Of a DNA stretch of 64,000 nucleotides, positions 52,188 to 61,132 are shown one piece after another; position 1 is the first letter of the stretch; each line of letters starts with the position of its first letter. A program made the position numbers and the translations under genes. The stretch spans positions 2,559,776 through 2,623,775 of the forward strand of contig NZ_CP025746.1 in the NCBI RefSeq assembly GCF_004015185.1. Reading direction: 5' to 3'. The DNA comes from Clostridium manihotivorum (GTDB taxonomy: Bacteria > Bacillota > Clostridia > Clostridiales > Clostridiaceae). The notes under the pieces are model-generated. The model worked only from the letters and a program-made list of their open reading frames with translations. It was not told where the DNA came from and searched no databases.

Positions 52188-53378
52188 ATGCAGATATGGA
52201 AGAAGAACTTGTTAGTATGTTGGTTTGGAATGTTCGTAACAGGAGTAGGAATGAGTCAGATCGCACCGGTTATGCCTCTCTATATAAGACATCTTGGTGT
52301 TTCTGATAGAGCTTTAATTTCACAAATATCAGGAGTTGCCTTCGGGATAACCTTTATCATTTCAGCTATATTTTCACCTATTTGGGGAAGTGCTGCTGAT
52401 AAATTTGGACGAAAACCAATGCTGTTAAGGGCAAGCCTTGGCATGGCCATTGTAATAATGCTAATGGGATTTGCACCAAATGTATATGTACTTATTGCAT
52501 TAAGACTACTACAGGGGACTATCACAGGCTACAGCACGTCTTGCACCACTCTTATTGCAACCCAAACTGACAAAAAAAATGCAGGATATGCTTTAGGTAC
52601 ACTTTCAACTGCTGGTGTTGCAGGGTCACTTATTGGACCAACTATTGGAGGACTTATTGAAGATAGCATAGGACTAAAACCAGTGTTTTTCATAACTGGC
52701 GCATTATTGTTTGTAGCTTTTATAACGACTTTATTATTTGTTGAAGAATCCTTTGTTCGTGAGGAGAAAAAGACTGTAAGTACAAAAGAAGTTTGGGCTA
52801 GCGTTCCTGAAAAAAGTTTAACTATAGTTTTGTCTGTGACTCTTTTTATAATAACAATGGCATTATATACTATTGAACCAATCATAACTATATATGTAAC
52901 ACATATAAGTAATAATGCAAGTCATATTGCTCTAATATCTGGTTTGGTATTCTCTGCATCAGGCTTTGCAAATATAATTGCTGCACCAAAGTTAGGCAAG
53001 CTTTCAGATAAGATAGGAGCTCATAAGATTGTACTAATTGCACTTGTGGCTGCAGGGATAGCCTATATACCTCAGGCTTTTGTAAAGAATCCCTGGCAGC
53101 TTATGGCACTTCGCTTCTTAGTAGGTTTGACTTTTGGAGGCTTAAATCCATCTATAAGTACCTTAGTTAAGAAGATTACACCTACTTCTATTACAGGAAG
53201 AATCTTTGGCTTTACTGTAGCAGCAGGTTATTTAGGTGTATTTGCCGGTTCAGTTTTAGGAGGACAGGTAGCAGCTAGGTTTGGCATAAGTTATGTTTTC
53301 TTTATTACCAGTGCATTGCTATTATTAAATGCAGTTTGGGTTTATTTCAAAGTCTATAAAAAAGTAAATTTTAGTTAA
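52188..53378 (+). CDS. MFS transporter, MdtG-like drug efflux
   Basis: A 396-residue transporter with 12 membrane helices. ATG 52188 follows AAAGGAGA by 8 nt; the longer frame's first 27 codons lie in a repeat fragment. Motif A is WGSAADKFGRKPMLLRA, and GLIGP-like ASLIGPTIGG is motif C. The beginning NLLVCWFGMFVTGVGMSQIAPVMPLYIRHLGV resembles MdtG/YceE-type efflux pumps. Expression is probably repressed by the divergent TetR. Substrates unknown. Confidence 0.9.
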   Translation: MQIWKKNLLVCWFGMFVTGVGMSQIAPVMPLYIRHLGVSDRALISQISGVAFGITFIISAIFSPIWGSAADKFGRKPMLLRASLGMAIVIMLMGFAPNVYVLIALRLLQGTITGYSTSCTTLIATQTDKKNAGYALGTLSTAGVAGSLIGPTIGGLIEDSIGLKPVFFITGALLFVAFITTLLFVEESFVREEKKTVSTKEVWASVPEKSLTIVLSVTLFIITMALYTIEPIITIYVTHISNNASHIALISGLVFSASGFANIIAAPKLGKLSDKIGAHKIVLIALVAAGIAYIPQAFVKNPWQLMALRFLVGLTFGGLNPSISTLVKKITPTSITGRIFGFTVAAGYLGVFAGSVLGGQVAARFGISYVFFITSALLLLNAVWVYFKVYKKVNFS

Positions 53379-53379
53379 A

Positions 53380-53480
53380 GAGTTACTATATAGAAACTTA
53401 ACTTACGCTTGTTAGAAAATACATGCTTCTAGGTACTTTGGAATATGCATAAATTAAGAGTTGAAGTTGAATACCTATAT
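53380..53480. mobile_element. MITE-like element, family A
   Basis: AGTTACTATATAGAAAC .. GAAGTTGAATACCTATATGG, immediately after the MFS stop. Confidence 0.6.
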
Positions 53481-53524
53481 GGAGCCAATAACCTTAGGAT
53501 TAAACAAACATTAGGATTAAAGAA

Positions 53525-53712
53525 ACATAATGATTTTAAGCTGAAGTATTAAATATTTTACAGATCAAAAGTAGTAACAACATTTATTTAATACATACCA
53601 ATATAGAACTGAATATAAATATGTATCACTTTAATGCCTAAAGCTAATTTCAAAACTCCTCTGGCTTTTGAAAGGACAATTTGAAATAAAAAGATTATTA
53701 TTCAGTAATTAT
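53525..53712. repeat. Families C and B
   Basis: Family C at 53525-53620 (TATTAAATATTTTACAG .. AACAACATTTATTTAATAC) and family B at about 53635-53712 (CTCCTCTGGCTTTTGAAAGG). Confidence 0.6.
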
Positions 53713-53719
53713 TAATAAA

Positions 53720-53819
53720 GAGTTCCTATATCGAAACTTAATATATACATGTCCTATAATATCAGTTTCTGTAGGTTTTCTGGCAAGTATAAATTAGTAG
53801 TTAAGCTAGGAACTCTATA
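53720..53819. mobile_element. MITE-like element, family A, forming a gene leader
   Basis: GAGTTCCTATA at the left and TAGGAACTC at the right, about 100 bp. The ribosome-binding site (GGAGGG) of the MBL hydrolase gene begins a few nt after it. Confidence 0.72.
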
Positions 53820-53836
53820 ATATGGAGGGATTATAA

Positions 53837-54484
53837 ATGAAAATTAAATGGTTTGGACACTCATGTTTTATGATAACATCTGACAATGGTACTAGAATAA
53901 TCATAGATCCTTACAAAAATATGTTGGGATATAAACTTCCTAAGGATATTGAAGTAGAAATAGTAGTAACCAGTCATGACCATGGAGATCATAATTATAT
54001 AGAAGCAGTAGAGGGCAATTTTGTACACATAAATAAAACTGGAAGTTTTTTAGAACATGGCATAGAGATAAAAGGTGTAGAAGCCTTTCATGATAAAGTG
54101 TCAGGAGCAAAAAAAGGTAAAAATATAGTATATAATTTTGCAATCGATGGGATAAAGCTTTGCCATTGCGGAGATTTAGGTCATACACTTAATGCTGACT
54201 TAGTAAAGGAAATAGGACTGGTAGACATACTGCTTGTTCCTGTTGGTGGAGGCTTTACCATAGATGCTGTTGATGCAGTAGAGGTAATGAATCAATTAAA
54301 CCCAACAGTGGTTATTCCAATGCACTACAGAACAAAAGCACTAGGCCCAATGGGACTTGCGTTTGCAAAAGTTGATAAATTCATAGCAGCATCTGGTCTG
54401 CAAGCAAAAGAATATAAAGAACTAGAACTAAACAGCACAAATATTATAGACTATTCAGGAATTACGTTGCTGAAGTACGATTAA
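53837..54484 (+). CDS. MBL-fold metal-dependent hydrolase, UlaG-like
   Basis: A 215-residue protein with the metallo-beta-lactamase fold. Metal ligands: SHDHGDHNYI (H-x-H-x-DH) near residue 47, His in AFHDKVSG, Asp in CHCGDLGHTL and His in VIPMHYRTK. It resembles UPF0173/UlaG-type proteins. ATG follows TGGAGGGATTATAA. Monocistronic, with a family A element as leader and a REP-like element at its stop codon. Substrate unknown. Confidence 0.9.
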   Translation: MKIKWFGHSCFMITSDNGTRIIIDPYKNMLGYKLPKDIEVEIVVTSHDHGDHNYIEAVEGNFVHINKTGSFLEHGIEIKGVEAFHDKVSGAKKGKNIVYNFAIDGIKLCHCGDLGHTLNADLVKEIGLVDILLVPVGGGFTIDAVDAVEVMNQLNPTVVIPMHYRTKALGPMGLAFAKVDKFIAASGLQAKEYKELELNSTNIIDYSGITLLKYD

Positions 54485-54530
54485 GGGACTAGTGGACAAG
54501 GGACAGCGGGACGGAGCATTTTAATACCTA
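54482..54530 (+). repeat. REP-like palindrome, doublet, degenerate
   Basis: GGGACTAGTGGAC then AAGGGACAGCGGGACGGAGC and a mutated right arm (TTTTAATACC). It starts at the MBL gene stop. The doublet layout matches 60528-60571. Confidence 0.7.
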
Positions 54531-54539
54531 AGACAATCC

Positions 54540-54734
54540 ATGATACCTAAAGGCCACACAAAGTATAATGAAAATGGCTTGTATTATGCGGAGGAATCTT
54601 TAAGGAAGGCTAAAGCTCACAAAAAATATAATGAACAAAGTTTTTTTCGGAGAAAAGAACTAAGGCTTTTATTAGATAAACATAGCAATATCAAGGGCTT
54701 AGAATACCTTCGCAGAATAAAAAGTAAAAAATAA
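54540..54734 (+). CDS. Small basic ORF, longest coding-like copy of repeat family E
   Basis: A 64-residue frame, very basic, with KYNENGLYYAEESLRKAKAHKK and ending SNIKGLEYLRRIKSKK. The last 16 residues recur, with mutations, in the other family E copies (for example 5210, 7590 and 20270), so this may be the tail of an unidentified gene spread with the repeat. No clear ribosome-binding site. Could be a remnant rather than a functional protein. Confidence 0.4.
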   Translation: MIPKGHTKYNENGLYYAEESLRKAKAHKKYNEQSFFRRKELRLLLDKHSNIKGLEYLRRIKSKK

Positions 54735-54740
54735 AACTTA

Positions 54741-54828
54741 TTCGCCTACGAGATTTTCCTCATATGCATTCGCAAAAACAGATGCGCAAAAAGAGTTCGC
54801 TAAAATACCATTTTAGCGGACTTTTTTA
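54741..54828 (+). repeat. Repeat family E, tail with terminator hairpin
   Basis: CGCCTACGAGATTTTCCTCA .. GATGCGC, then the hairpin TTCGCTAAAATACC and TTTTAGCGGA with a T-run. It terminates the small ORF. Confidence 0.65.
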
Positions 54829-54853
54829 TTTATGTGCTTTAGCGTTTAAGAAA

Positions 54854-55128
54854 ACCACCTGCTAAGCGGGTGGTGGGCGGTTGGTTATACCGTTAAAAAA
54901 CTAAGAGCAATATCAAAAAAATGTTGTTTTTCAGAATTTGTGATACCAGTAAACTAATACTGATAATACAAAAATAAGAATAACGTAAGTTTTGAAGGTT
55001 AAGGCCATAATTTTGATGAAAAGCAAAGTGACTAACTAAAAAATATATGAACAGTTTTAATTAAAAAAATGCTTTTATATATTTTTTAGGCTTATAGCCG
55101 CAGAGCAAGCCACCCGTTTGACGGGTGG
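54854..55128. mobile_element. Non-autonomous IS200/IS605-like element
   Basis: Left hairpin ACCACCTGC-TAA-GCGGGTGGT (54854-54874) and right hairpin CCACCCGT-TTG-ACGGGTGG (55110-55128) bound 275 bp without a gene. Subterminal hairpins of this kind are the recognition ends of IS200/IS605 transposases, so this looks like a palindrome-associated non-autonomous derivative. A solo left-type hairpin is at 29973-29992. Confidence 0.65.
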
Positions 55129-55181
55129 TCCTGACTTAGCTTATGTTTAACAATTAGATTATGTAATAAATAGTATTTATA

Positions 55182-55345
55182 AGATATCCAACATCAACTA
55201 TTAATTTATGCAAGCCAGTTGATTCTCAAAAGCCCAAAAGCCCAAAATCCAGGATAATCCTATACCAAGAGCAGGAAGAATACTATCCCAATAACCTAGG
55301 AGCATTGAACCTGTATAAATTAAGTTTTAATAAAGGATATCTATA
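55182..55345. mobile_element. MITE-like element, family A, expanded
   Basis: Ends AGATATCC and GGATATCT, internal AACATCAACTATTAATTTATG .. GTATAAATTAAGTTTTAA as in other copies (in part), but the centre is enlarged by AAAGCCC repeats and extra sequence to 164 bp. Confidence 0.6.
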
Positions 55346-55418
55346 TTTAAGGATTATTTAATAATTATTCATTTATCATAGATTCAGGAGCAATAAATAA
55401 TCTATGAGGGTGTGAGTT

Positions 55419-57818
55419 ATGTTTTTTAGGATTTTAAAAAAAGATTTAAAACGAAAGAAAACCATGAATATTATTTTGTTAATATTTATCATATTGGTAA
55501 CGACCTTTTTGGCAAGCAGTGTAAACAACTTGATTGCAGTATTGCAGTCTGTTGACTATTTTATGGATAAGGCTAAAGCACCAGACTATGTGATTTCAGC
55601 TATTGATAGGGGGGATAATGGAGATTTAGTTAAGTGGCTAGATTCTTCTAAACTAATAAAATCCTATGAAGTTCAAGGTGGCATAATACTTTCCAAGGAT
55701 AAAATAAAAATAAAGAAGGATGAAAAACTTAAGAAATTCGAATCTGTTGCAGAAGATTTACTTCAAGCACAACCTAAAAAATATGGGAAACTACTTGATG
55801 ATAATGGAGAAGAAATTAAGTTGAATATAGGAGAAATTGCTATTTCCTTGCCTGAAAAAAGTAAAAATAAGCTAAAGGTTGGAGATAAAATTGTCATTAC
55901 GGTGGGGGATATTAGAAAGGAATTCATAATAAAGACCTTTACTAAGGATGCTATTTTTAGTTCATCTATGAATAATTTTCAGAGGATTCTTATAAGTAAA
56001 GAAGATTATGAGAAGTTCAAGGGTTCCAAAGAAGCAGGTATTTTGAATAACTATAATATAATGTCAGATGATACAAATACGTTAGATAAAGAACTTAGAG
56101 GTATGAACTTTAACACAATGTACAGTAACGATAAATCACTAATCCGTAAAAGTTTTATTCTGGATACCATTACTTTTGCTGTTTTAATTGTAGTAAGCTT
56201 TTGTCTTATCTTGATCTCATTTCTAATCTTAAGGTTCACAATAATTTTTACCTTGCAAGATGATTTTAAGGAAATAGGCGTTATGAAGGCTATTGGTCTC
56301 AAGGAGTTTGATATTAGAAAAATCTATCTTATAAAGTATCTTGTAATAACTATTGTAGGGGTATTAATAGGATTCATATTGAGTTTTCCTTTTGGTAATG
56401 CAATGTTAAAGCAGGCTGAAGGAAATATTTTAATGAAGCCATCAACTGGCAATATGCAGGTTAATGCAGCTTGTGCCGTTATGGTAGTTTTAATAGTCAT
56501 TATATTCTGCTACACCTGTACAAGAAAGTTAAATAAGTTCTCGGCAATAGATGCCATCAGGAATGGAAGCAGTGGTGAAAGCTTTAAAGGGAAATCCAAA
56601 GTAAAGCTTAAGCGATGTAAAAAACTTGGTGTACCGATGTTCATTGCATTAAATGATATTATAAGTAATATTAAGCGATTTTCTGTTCAAATATTAATCT
56701 ACTGTATTGGAACAATTCTAATAGTTATTCCATTAAACACAATAAATACTATAAAAGATGGAAATATAGTGAAGACCTTTGGCTTGCAGTATAGTGATGT
56801 ATTTATTGAAACTAATAAGATTGACCAATATACGGTTGAAGCTAATAAGGAACAATATTTAAAGGATATGAGTAATCTTGAAAAATCTTTTAAAGATAGA
56901 GGAGTAGATATAAAAATTCATGGTGAGGTAATTTACGGTCTCAACTTTTATGTCAGTGATAAGGATAATACCTTTAGCTTATTGGCTTTGCAAGCTCAAG
57001 GAAGCGATACTAATAACTATAATGTTTTAAAAGGTAAGATGCCTCAGTTGATAAATGAAGTAGCAATCACTGAAACTGTGGCTAAAAGATTAAACGTTAA
57101 TATTGGAGATACCATTCATGCAGTGATAGGTAATGAAGCAAAGGAATTAATAGTAACTGGTCTATATGAGAGCATGACCAACATGGGTCAGTCCGTAAGG
57201 CTGAATCCTAAAATAAATGTAGACTTCAAATACTTAACAATGGTACAACCGTTTCAAGGTAATTTTAAAGCAATCAATAAGTCGCAGGACTTACAGAAAA
57301 ATAATGAGACTGAGGTGCTAATAAATAAATTAAGAGAAAAGTATCCAGCATATTCTTTTAAAAATCCACAAGAATTTCTTTCAAGATATATGGGAAGTAC
57401 CTTGGAGCAACTTGATAGAATTAAGAATTTAATAGTTCTAATAGTGTTAGCTATTAATGCTTTAATAACAGTTTTAATGATGAAAACCTACATTACTAAA
57501 GAAAAAGGTGAAATAGCAATGCTGAAAAATATTGGCTTTAGAAATAGTGCAATTAGGTTTTGGCAGTCAGCTAGAATAAGTATAGTCCTTATAGTTTCAA
57601 TTATTTTAGGAATCATAGCATCCAAGTTCCTTGGCCCTATAACAGCTGGACAGGCATTTTCAAAAATGGGTGTTCATAACATTGTTTTTAAAGTAAAAGC
57701 AATAGAAGTTTATTTAGCATATCCTACTATACTTCTTATTATAAATACAGTTATTGCATACTTAAGCACCAGAGCTGTCATAAAAGTAGATCTGAAAGAA
57801 ATTAATAATGTGGAATAA
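55419..57818 (+). CDS. ABC transporter permease with two FtsX-like domains
   Basis: A 799-residue permease. One N-terminal helix (about 17-37) is followed by an extracytoplasmic region, three helices at about 245-370 (FtsX domain 1), another helix near 420-440, a second extracytoplasmic region and three helices at about 670-790 (FtsX domain 2). This resembles MacB/bacitracin-type permeases that protect against peptides. ATG after GGGTGTGAG. It is the first gene of an operon with its ATPase, response regulator and sensor kinase. Confidence 0.9.
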   Translation: MFFRILKKDLKRKKTMNIILLIFIILVTTFLASSVNNLIAVLQSVDYFMDKAKAPDYVISAIDRGDNGDLVKWLDSSKLIKSYEVQGGIILSKDKIKIKKDEKLKKFESVAEDLLQAQPKKYGKLLDDNGEEIKLNIGEIAISLPEKSKNKLKVGDKIVITVGDIRKEFIIKTFTKDAIFSSSMNNFQRILISKEDYEKFKGSKEAGILNNYNIMSDDTNTLDKELRGMNFNTMYSNDKSLIRKSFILDTITFAVLIVVSFCLILISFLILRFTIIFTLQDDFKEIGVMKAIGLKEFDIRKIYLIKYLVITIVGVLIGFILSFPFGNAMLKQAEGNILMKPSTGNMQVNAACAVMVVLIVIIFCYTCTRKLNKFSAIDAIRNGSSGESFKGKSKVKLKRCKKLGVPMFIALNDIISNIKRFSVQILIYCIGTILIVIPLNTINTIKDGNIVKTFGLQYSDVFIETNKIDQYTVEANKEQYLKDMSNLEKSFKDRGVDIKIHGEVIYGLNFYVSDKDNTFSLLALQAQGSDTNNYNVLKGKMPQLINEVAITETVAKRLNVNIGDTIHAVIGNEAKELIVTGLYESMTNMGQSVRLNPKINVDFKYLTMVQPFQGNFKAINKSQDLQKNNETEVLINKLREKYPAYSFKNPQEFLSRYMGSTLEQLDRIKNLIVLIVLAINALITVLMMKTYITKEKGEIAMLKNIGFRNSAIRFWQSARISIVLIVSIILGIIASKFLGPITAGQAFSKMGVHNIVFKVKAIEVYLAYPTILLIINTVIAYLSTRAVIKVDLKEINNVE

Positions 57819-57831
57819 CCGGAGGTTTGAA

Positions 57832-58593
57832 ATGAATTCGTTAAGGGTTAAAGATTTATGTAAGACTTATATTATAAATAAAGTTCAAAACAATGTTTTA
57901 AGGAATGTAAGCTTTGAAATTATGGAAGGTGAAATGGTGGCAGTGATGGGGCCAAGCGGCTCAGGAAAATCCACTTTACTTTATACCGTAAGCGGCATGG
58001 ACACTTTAACTGCTGGAAAGGTACACTACTTTGGAAAAGAAATCAGTGCTCTTACAGCAAATGAAATCAGTGATCTAAGACTAGATGAGATGGGATTTAT
58101 TTTTCAGCAAATGTATATGTTAAAAAATCTTTCCATTTATGATAATATTATATTACCTGCCTATCAGTCAAAAAAAGTAAAAAATAGAAAAGTAGTTAAT
58201 GATAGGGCAAGACAGTTGATGCATAAGCTTGGAATAAGTGAGATAGCTGATAATGATACAAATCAGGTTTCAGGAGGACAGCTTCAGAGGGCTTGTATCT
58301 GCAGAAGCTTGATAAACTGCCCAAAGATGATTTTCGCTGATGAGCCAACAGGTGCATTAAATCAGCAAAATTCAAAGGTAGTAATGAAGGAGCTTAACAG
58401 TATTAATCAAGATGGGACAACTATTATGCTGGTTACACATGATATGAAGGTTGCAGCAAAGTGTGATAGGATAATGTATATTGAAGACGGAACAATAAAA
58501 GGTGAAATTACCTTAGAAAAGTTCTTAGAAGAAAGCAGTTTTAAGGAAAGAGAAAGAAAGGTCAATTCTTGGCTAATGGAGATGGGATGGTAA
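57832..58593 (+). CDS. ABC transporter ATP-binding protein
   Basis: A 253-residue ATPase with Walker A GPSGSGKST (about residues 40-48), signature VSGGQLQR, Walker B MIFADEPTGAL and switch His in LVTHDM. ATG 57832 follows GGAGGT by 7 nt; the longer frame overlaps the permease. It is the partner of the upstream permease and stops 1 nt before the response regulator start. A role in peptide antibiotic resistance is inferred from the operon. Confidence 0.92.
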   Translation: MNSLRVKDLCKTYIINKVQNNVLRNVSFEIMEGEMVAVMGPSGSGKSTLLYTVSGMDTLTAGKVHYFGKEISALTANEISDLRLDEMGFIFQQMYMLKNLSIYDNIILPAYQSKKVKNRKVVNDRARQLMHKLGISEIADNDTNQVSGGQLQRACICRSLINCPKMIFADEPTGALNQQNSKVVMKELNSINQDGTTIMLVTHDMKVAAKCDRIMYIEDGTIKGEITLEKFLEESSFKERERKVNSWLMEMGW

Positions 58594-58594
58594 T

Positions 58595-59275
58595 ATGATA
58601 GATTTACTACTAGTAGAAGACAATTCTGAACTTGCAGATTTGGTTTGCACTTTTTTGAAAAAAGATGGCTTCAGTATTGTAAATGTTGATAGTGGAGAAA
58701 AAGCATTGGAGTTTCTTGAAAATAATACCGCAAAGGTTGTACTTTTAGATATAATGCTTCCTGGTATAGATGGCTTCACAGTTTGCTCTGGCATCAGAAA
58801 AAAACACAATACACCAATTATAATTATCAGCGCAAAGGTTGACAAAGTAGATAAGATTAATGGATTTACCCTTGGAGCAGATGATTACATTGAAAAGCCA
58901 GTAGACGTGGACATTTTAAGTGCGAAGATATCAGCCTTGATAAAGAGAAATTATGAACTTAAAGCAGAGCATATAATTATAAATTCCGGTGATATTTCCA
59001 TTAATAAAAGTGCAAATCAGGTATATCTTAAGGGAAAGCTGTTAAACATGACCTCAAAGGAGTTTGAGCTGCTACTTCTACTGGTAGAGAATCCAGGAAA
59101 GACCTTACGAAAGGATTATATATTCAATAAAATCTGGGGAGCAGATAGCTTCAGTGAGGATCAAACCTTAACTGTCCATATTAAAATGTTAAGGGATAAG
59201 CTTGAAGATAATCCTAAAAAGCCGGTACGGATTGTCACTCTCTGGGGGGTAGGCTACAGGTATGAAGAAATTTGA
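58595..59275 (+). CDS. Response regulator, OmpR family
   Basis: A 226-residue protein with receiver domain (VEDN at residues 7-10; phospho-acceptor Asp in VVLLDIMLPG near 52; Lys in YIEKPVD near 102) and a C-terminal winged helix (LNMTSKEFELLLLLVENPGKTLRKDYIF, VHIKMLRDKLEDNPKKPVRIVTLWGVGYRY). Overlaps the kinase gene by 14 nt. Probably controls the transporter operon that it belongs to. Confidence 0.94.
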   Translation: MIDLLLVEDNSELADLVCTFLKKDGFSIVNVDSGEKALEFLENNTAKVVLLDIMLPGIDGFTVCSGIRKKHNTPIIIISAKVDKVDKINGFTLGADDYIEKPVDVDILSAKISALIKRNYELKAEHIIINSGDISINKSANQVYLKGKLLNMTSKEFELLLLLVENPGKTLRKDYIFNKIWGADSFSEDQTLTVHIKMLRDKLEDNPKKPVRIVTLWGVGYRYEEI

Positions 59276-60536
59276 TAAAGTAATTGGAGCTTTGATTGGT
59301 TTCTATATAGTTATTTCCATTATGCTACCAGTGTTACTTAAAGGAGTCAATAATAAACCTGATGGTGAATACAAAGTAGAAATAAACAGAGTCTATTCAG
59401 GCTTAATAGAGGAGGCATCCTTTACTGAGCCTGATTTATCTTCATATAAATTCATAAAGTCAGTAGAATTTTTACCTGCTTCAGAAGAAACAAAAAAAGA
59501 GGAAATAGCTAAATTTTACAAGAGCACAAATGACTTAGAATACGAGGTAAAGCCTTGGTTTTCCGGAGATAAATTAATAGGCTATTTAAGGTTTAACTAT
59601 GAAGGCAGGTATTCAGATAAAAATATCCTACTGAAAGTGGAGCTTGCAGTGTTTATCTTTGCAGCAGTATTAATTTCAATTCTTTTATATGTGAGAAATT
59701 CAATCTTAAAGCCCTTTAATATTCTTAGTAAAATGCCATATGAACTATCAAAAGGAAACTTTAAGGAAGAACTTAAAGAAAGTAAAAGCAGATACTTCGG
59801 AAAGTTTATTTGGGCCATCAACTTACTTCGAGAGAATTTGGATCATCATAAAATAAAAGAACTTAAGCTAGAAAAGGAAAAGAAACTTTTACTGCTTTCC
59901 ATATCACATGATATTCAGACTCCCTTAAGTGCAATAAAGCTTTATGCAAAGGCCATTGAAGAAAATCTCTATGACACCAATGAAAAGAAAGTATCAGCAG
60001 CAAAGCTAATACAGGAAAAGTCCTTAGAAATAGAAAACTTCGTAAAAGATATAATAAAAACTTCAAAGGAAGATATTCTTGAAATTGAAGTAAAGAATAG
60101 TGAATTTTACTTAAAGGATTTAGTAGATAAGGTGATAGCAACCTATGAAGAAAAATGCAACTTGAAAATGATAGGTTTTATAGTTGAAGCTTATAATAAC
60201 AAGTTAATTAAAGGCGATATGGACAGAACCCTTGAGGTTATAGGAAATATCCTTGAGAATGCCTTAAAGTATGGTGATGGAAGAGAAATTAAAATGTGCT
60301 TTTATGAGGAAGACTACTGCCAGCTCATTAAAATATACAATAGTGGAGAGCAGGTAAGTCAAAATGAGTTCAATCATATTTTCGATAGCTTCTATAGAGC
60401 CAGTAATTCCAAGGACAAACCTGGCAATGGACTAGGGCTTTACATCTGTAAACACATAATGAAAAAGATGGACGGCGAAATTTTTGCAACTTGCGAAAGT
60501 GAAGGAATGAGCTTTACCTTAGTATTTAGGGACTAG
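59262..60536 (+). CDS. Sensor histidine kinase
   Basis: A 424-residue kinase with two membrane helices (about 8-26 and 126-145) that flank an extracytoplasmic domain of about 100 residues, then HAMP-like linker. The phospho-acceptor His is in SISHDIQTPLSAI near residue 216. The ATPase domain shows NILENALKYGDG, HIFDSFYRASNSK and GNGLGLYICKHI. Its domain arrangement differs from the short-loop BceS type, so direct ligand sensing is more likely than transporter-flux sensing. A REP-like doublet overlaps the stop. Confidence 0.93.
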   Translation: MKKFDKVIGALIGFYIVISIMLPVLLKGVNNKPDGEYKVEINRVYSGLIEEASFTEPDLSSYKFIKSVEFLPASEETKKEEIAKFYKSTNDLEYEVKPWFSGDKLIGYLRFNYEGRYSDKNILLKVELAVFIFAAVLISILLYVRNSILKPFNILSKMPYELSKGNFKEELKESKSRYFGKFIWAINLLRENLDHHKIKELKLEKEKKLLLLSISHDIQTPLSAIKLYAKAIEENLYDTNEKKVSAAKLIQEKSLEIENFVKDIIKTSKEDILEIEVKNSEFYLKDLVDKVIATYEEKCNLKMIGFIVEAYNNKLIKGDMDRTLEVIGNILENALKYGDGREIKMCFYEEDYCQLIKIYNSGEQVSQNEFNHIFDSFYRASNSKDKPGNGLGLYICKHIMKKMDGEIFATCESEGMSFTLVFRD

Positions 60537-60571
60537 TGGACGAGGGACAGAGGGACGGAGCTTTTGTCCCA
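60528..60571 (+). repeat. REP-like palindrome, doublet
   Basis: GGGACTAGTGGACGA followed by GGGACAGAGGGACGGAGC and TTTTGTCCC. It begins within the last codons of the kinase gene (the stop is TAG at 60534-60536). Confidence 0.85.
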
Positions 60572-60928
60572 TTTAAGAATATTTTTGAAGATAGGCTTAT
60601 TGAGCTAGTGCCATATGAATTGCAGATTACACCTTCACATCAATTAAATGATAGGATAAATACAATGACTTGTGTAATAAAATAGAAAGTTTTATTAAAG
60701 ATAAGACAGAAAATAATCTGTTTTATCTTTTTCTATTTATGAGCATTATCTCAAAAAAAATTAGAAATGATATGTAGCTTTTTAGTTACAAAGACTTTTT
60801 GACCTTAACAATAGTTTAATACAATAATGATTAATATTGTAAATAAGTTGAAAAAGAAATATAATTTTAATGTTATGTTGTAAAAGGTATTTTAACAGCA
60901 TCAATTTTAGAAGAGAAGTGGTGACAAT
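60572..60928. other. Intergenic, no confident gene
   Basis: Contains a short inverted AAAGATAAGACAG..CTGTTTTATCTTT hairpin (about 60697-60732) followed by a T-rich stretch, a likely terminator for the transporter operon. No gene is seen. Confidence 0.4.
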
Positions 60929-60997
60929 ATGAAGATCAATTTGATGTTCAGAAGTTTTATAAGTTGCTCCTGCAAAGACTACAATGAAACTAAGTAG
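60929..60997 (+). CDS. Possible 22-residue peptide gene with RNA hairpin
   Basis: ATG at 60929 follows AGTGGTGAC and reads MKINLMFRSFISCSCKDY then NETK. Its 3' half lies in a hairpin (GCTCCTGCAAAG at 60966-60977 with CTTTGTCAGGAGC at 61003-61015, one bulge, nested CTAC/GTAG). It could be a leader peptide, a secreted signal peptide or chance. Confidence 0.35.
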   Translation: MKINLMFRSFISCSCKDYNETK

Positions 60998-61132
60998 CAA
61001 TGCTTTGTCAGGAGCCTAATTATTAATTTTGCTTGCACGTGGTAAATATTTTAGGTTCTTGTAACACATTAACTAAGTTTTAAGGTAGTTTTTTGCGACA
61101 AATCTATAAATAATATAGAGGAGGGCAAGACT

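Noticed and set aside
1364..60571. CRISPR array as an explanation for the GGGACAGGGGGACGG repeats
   Set aside because: Copies are kilobases apart with no regular spacers and no cas genes; they are dispersed elements.
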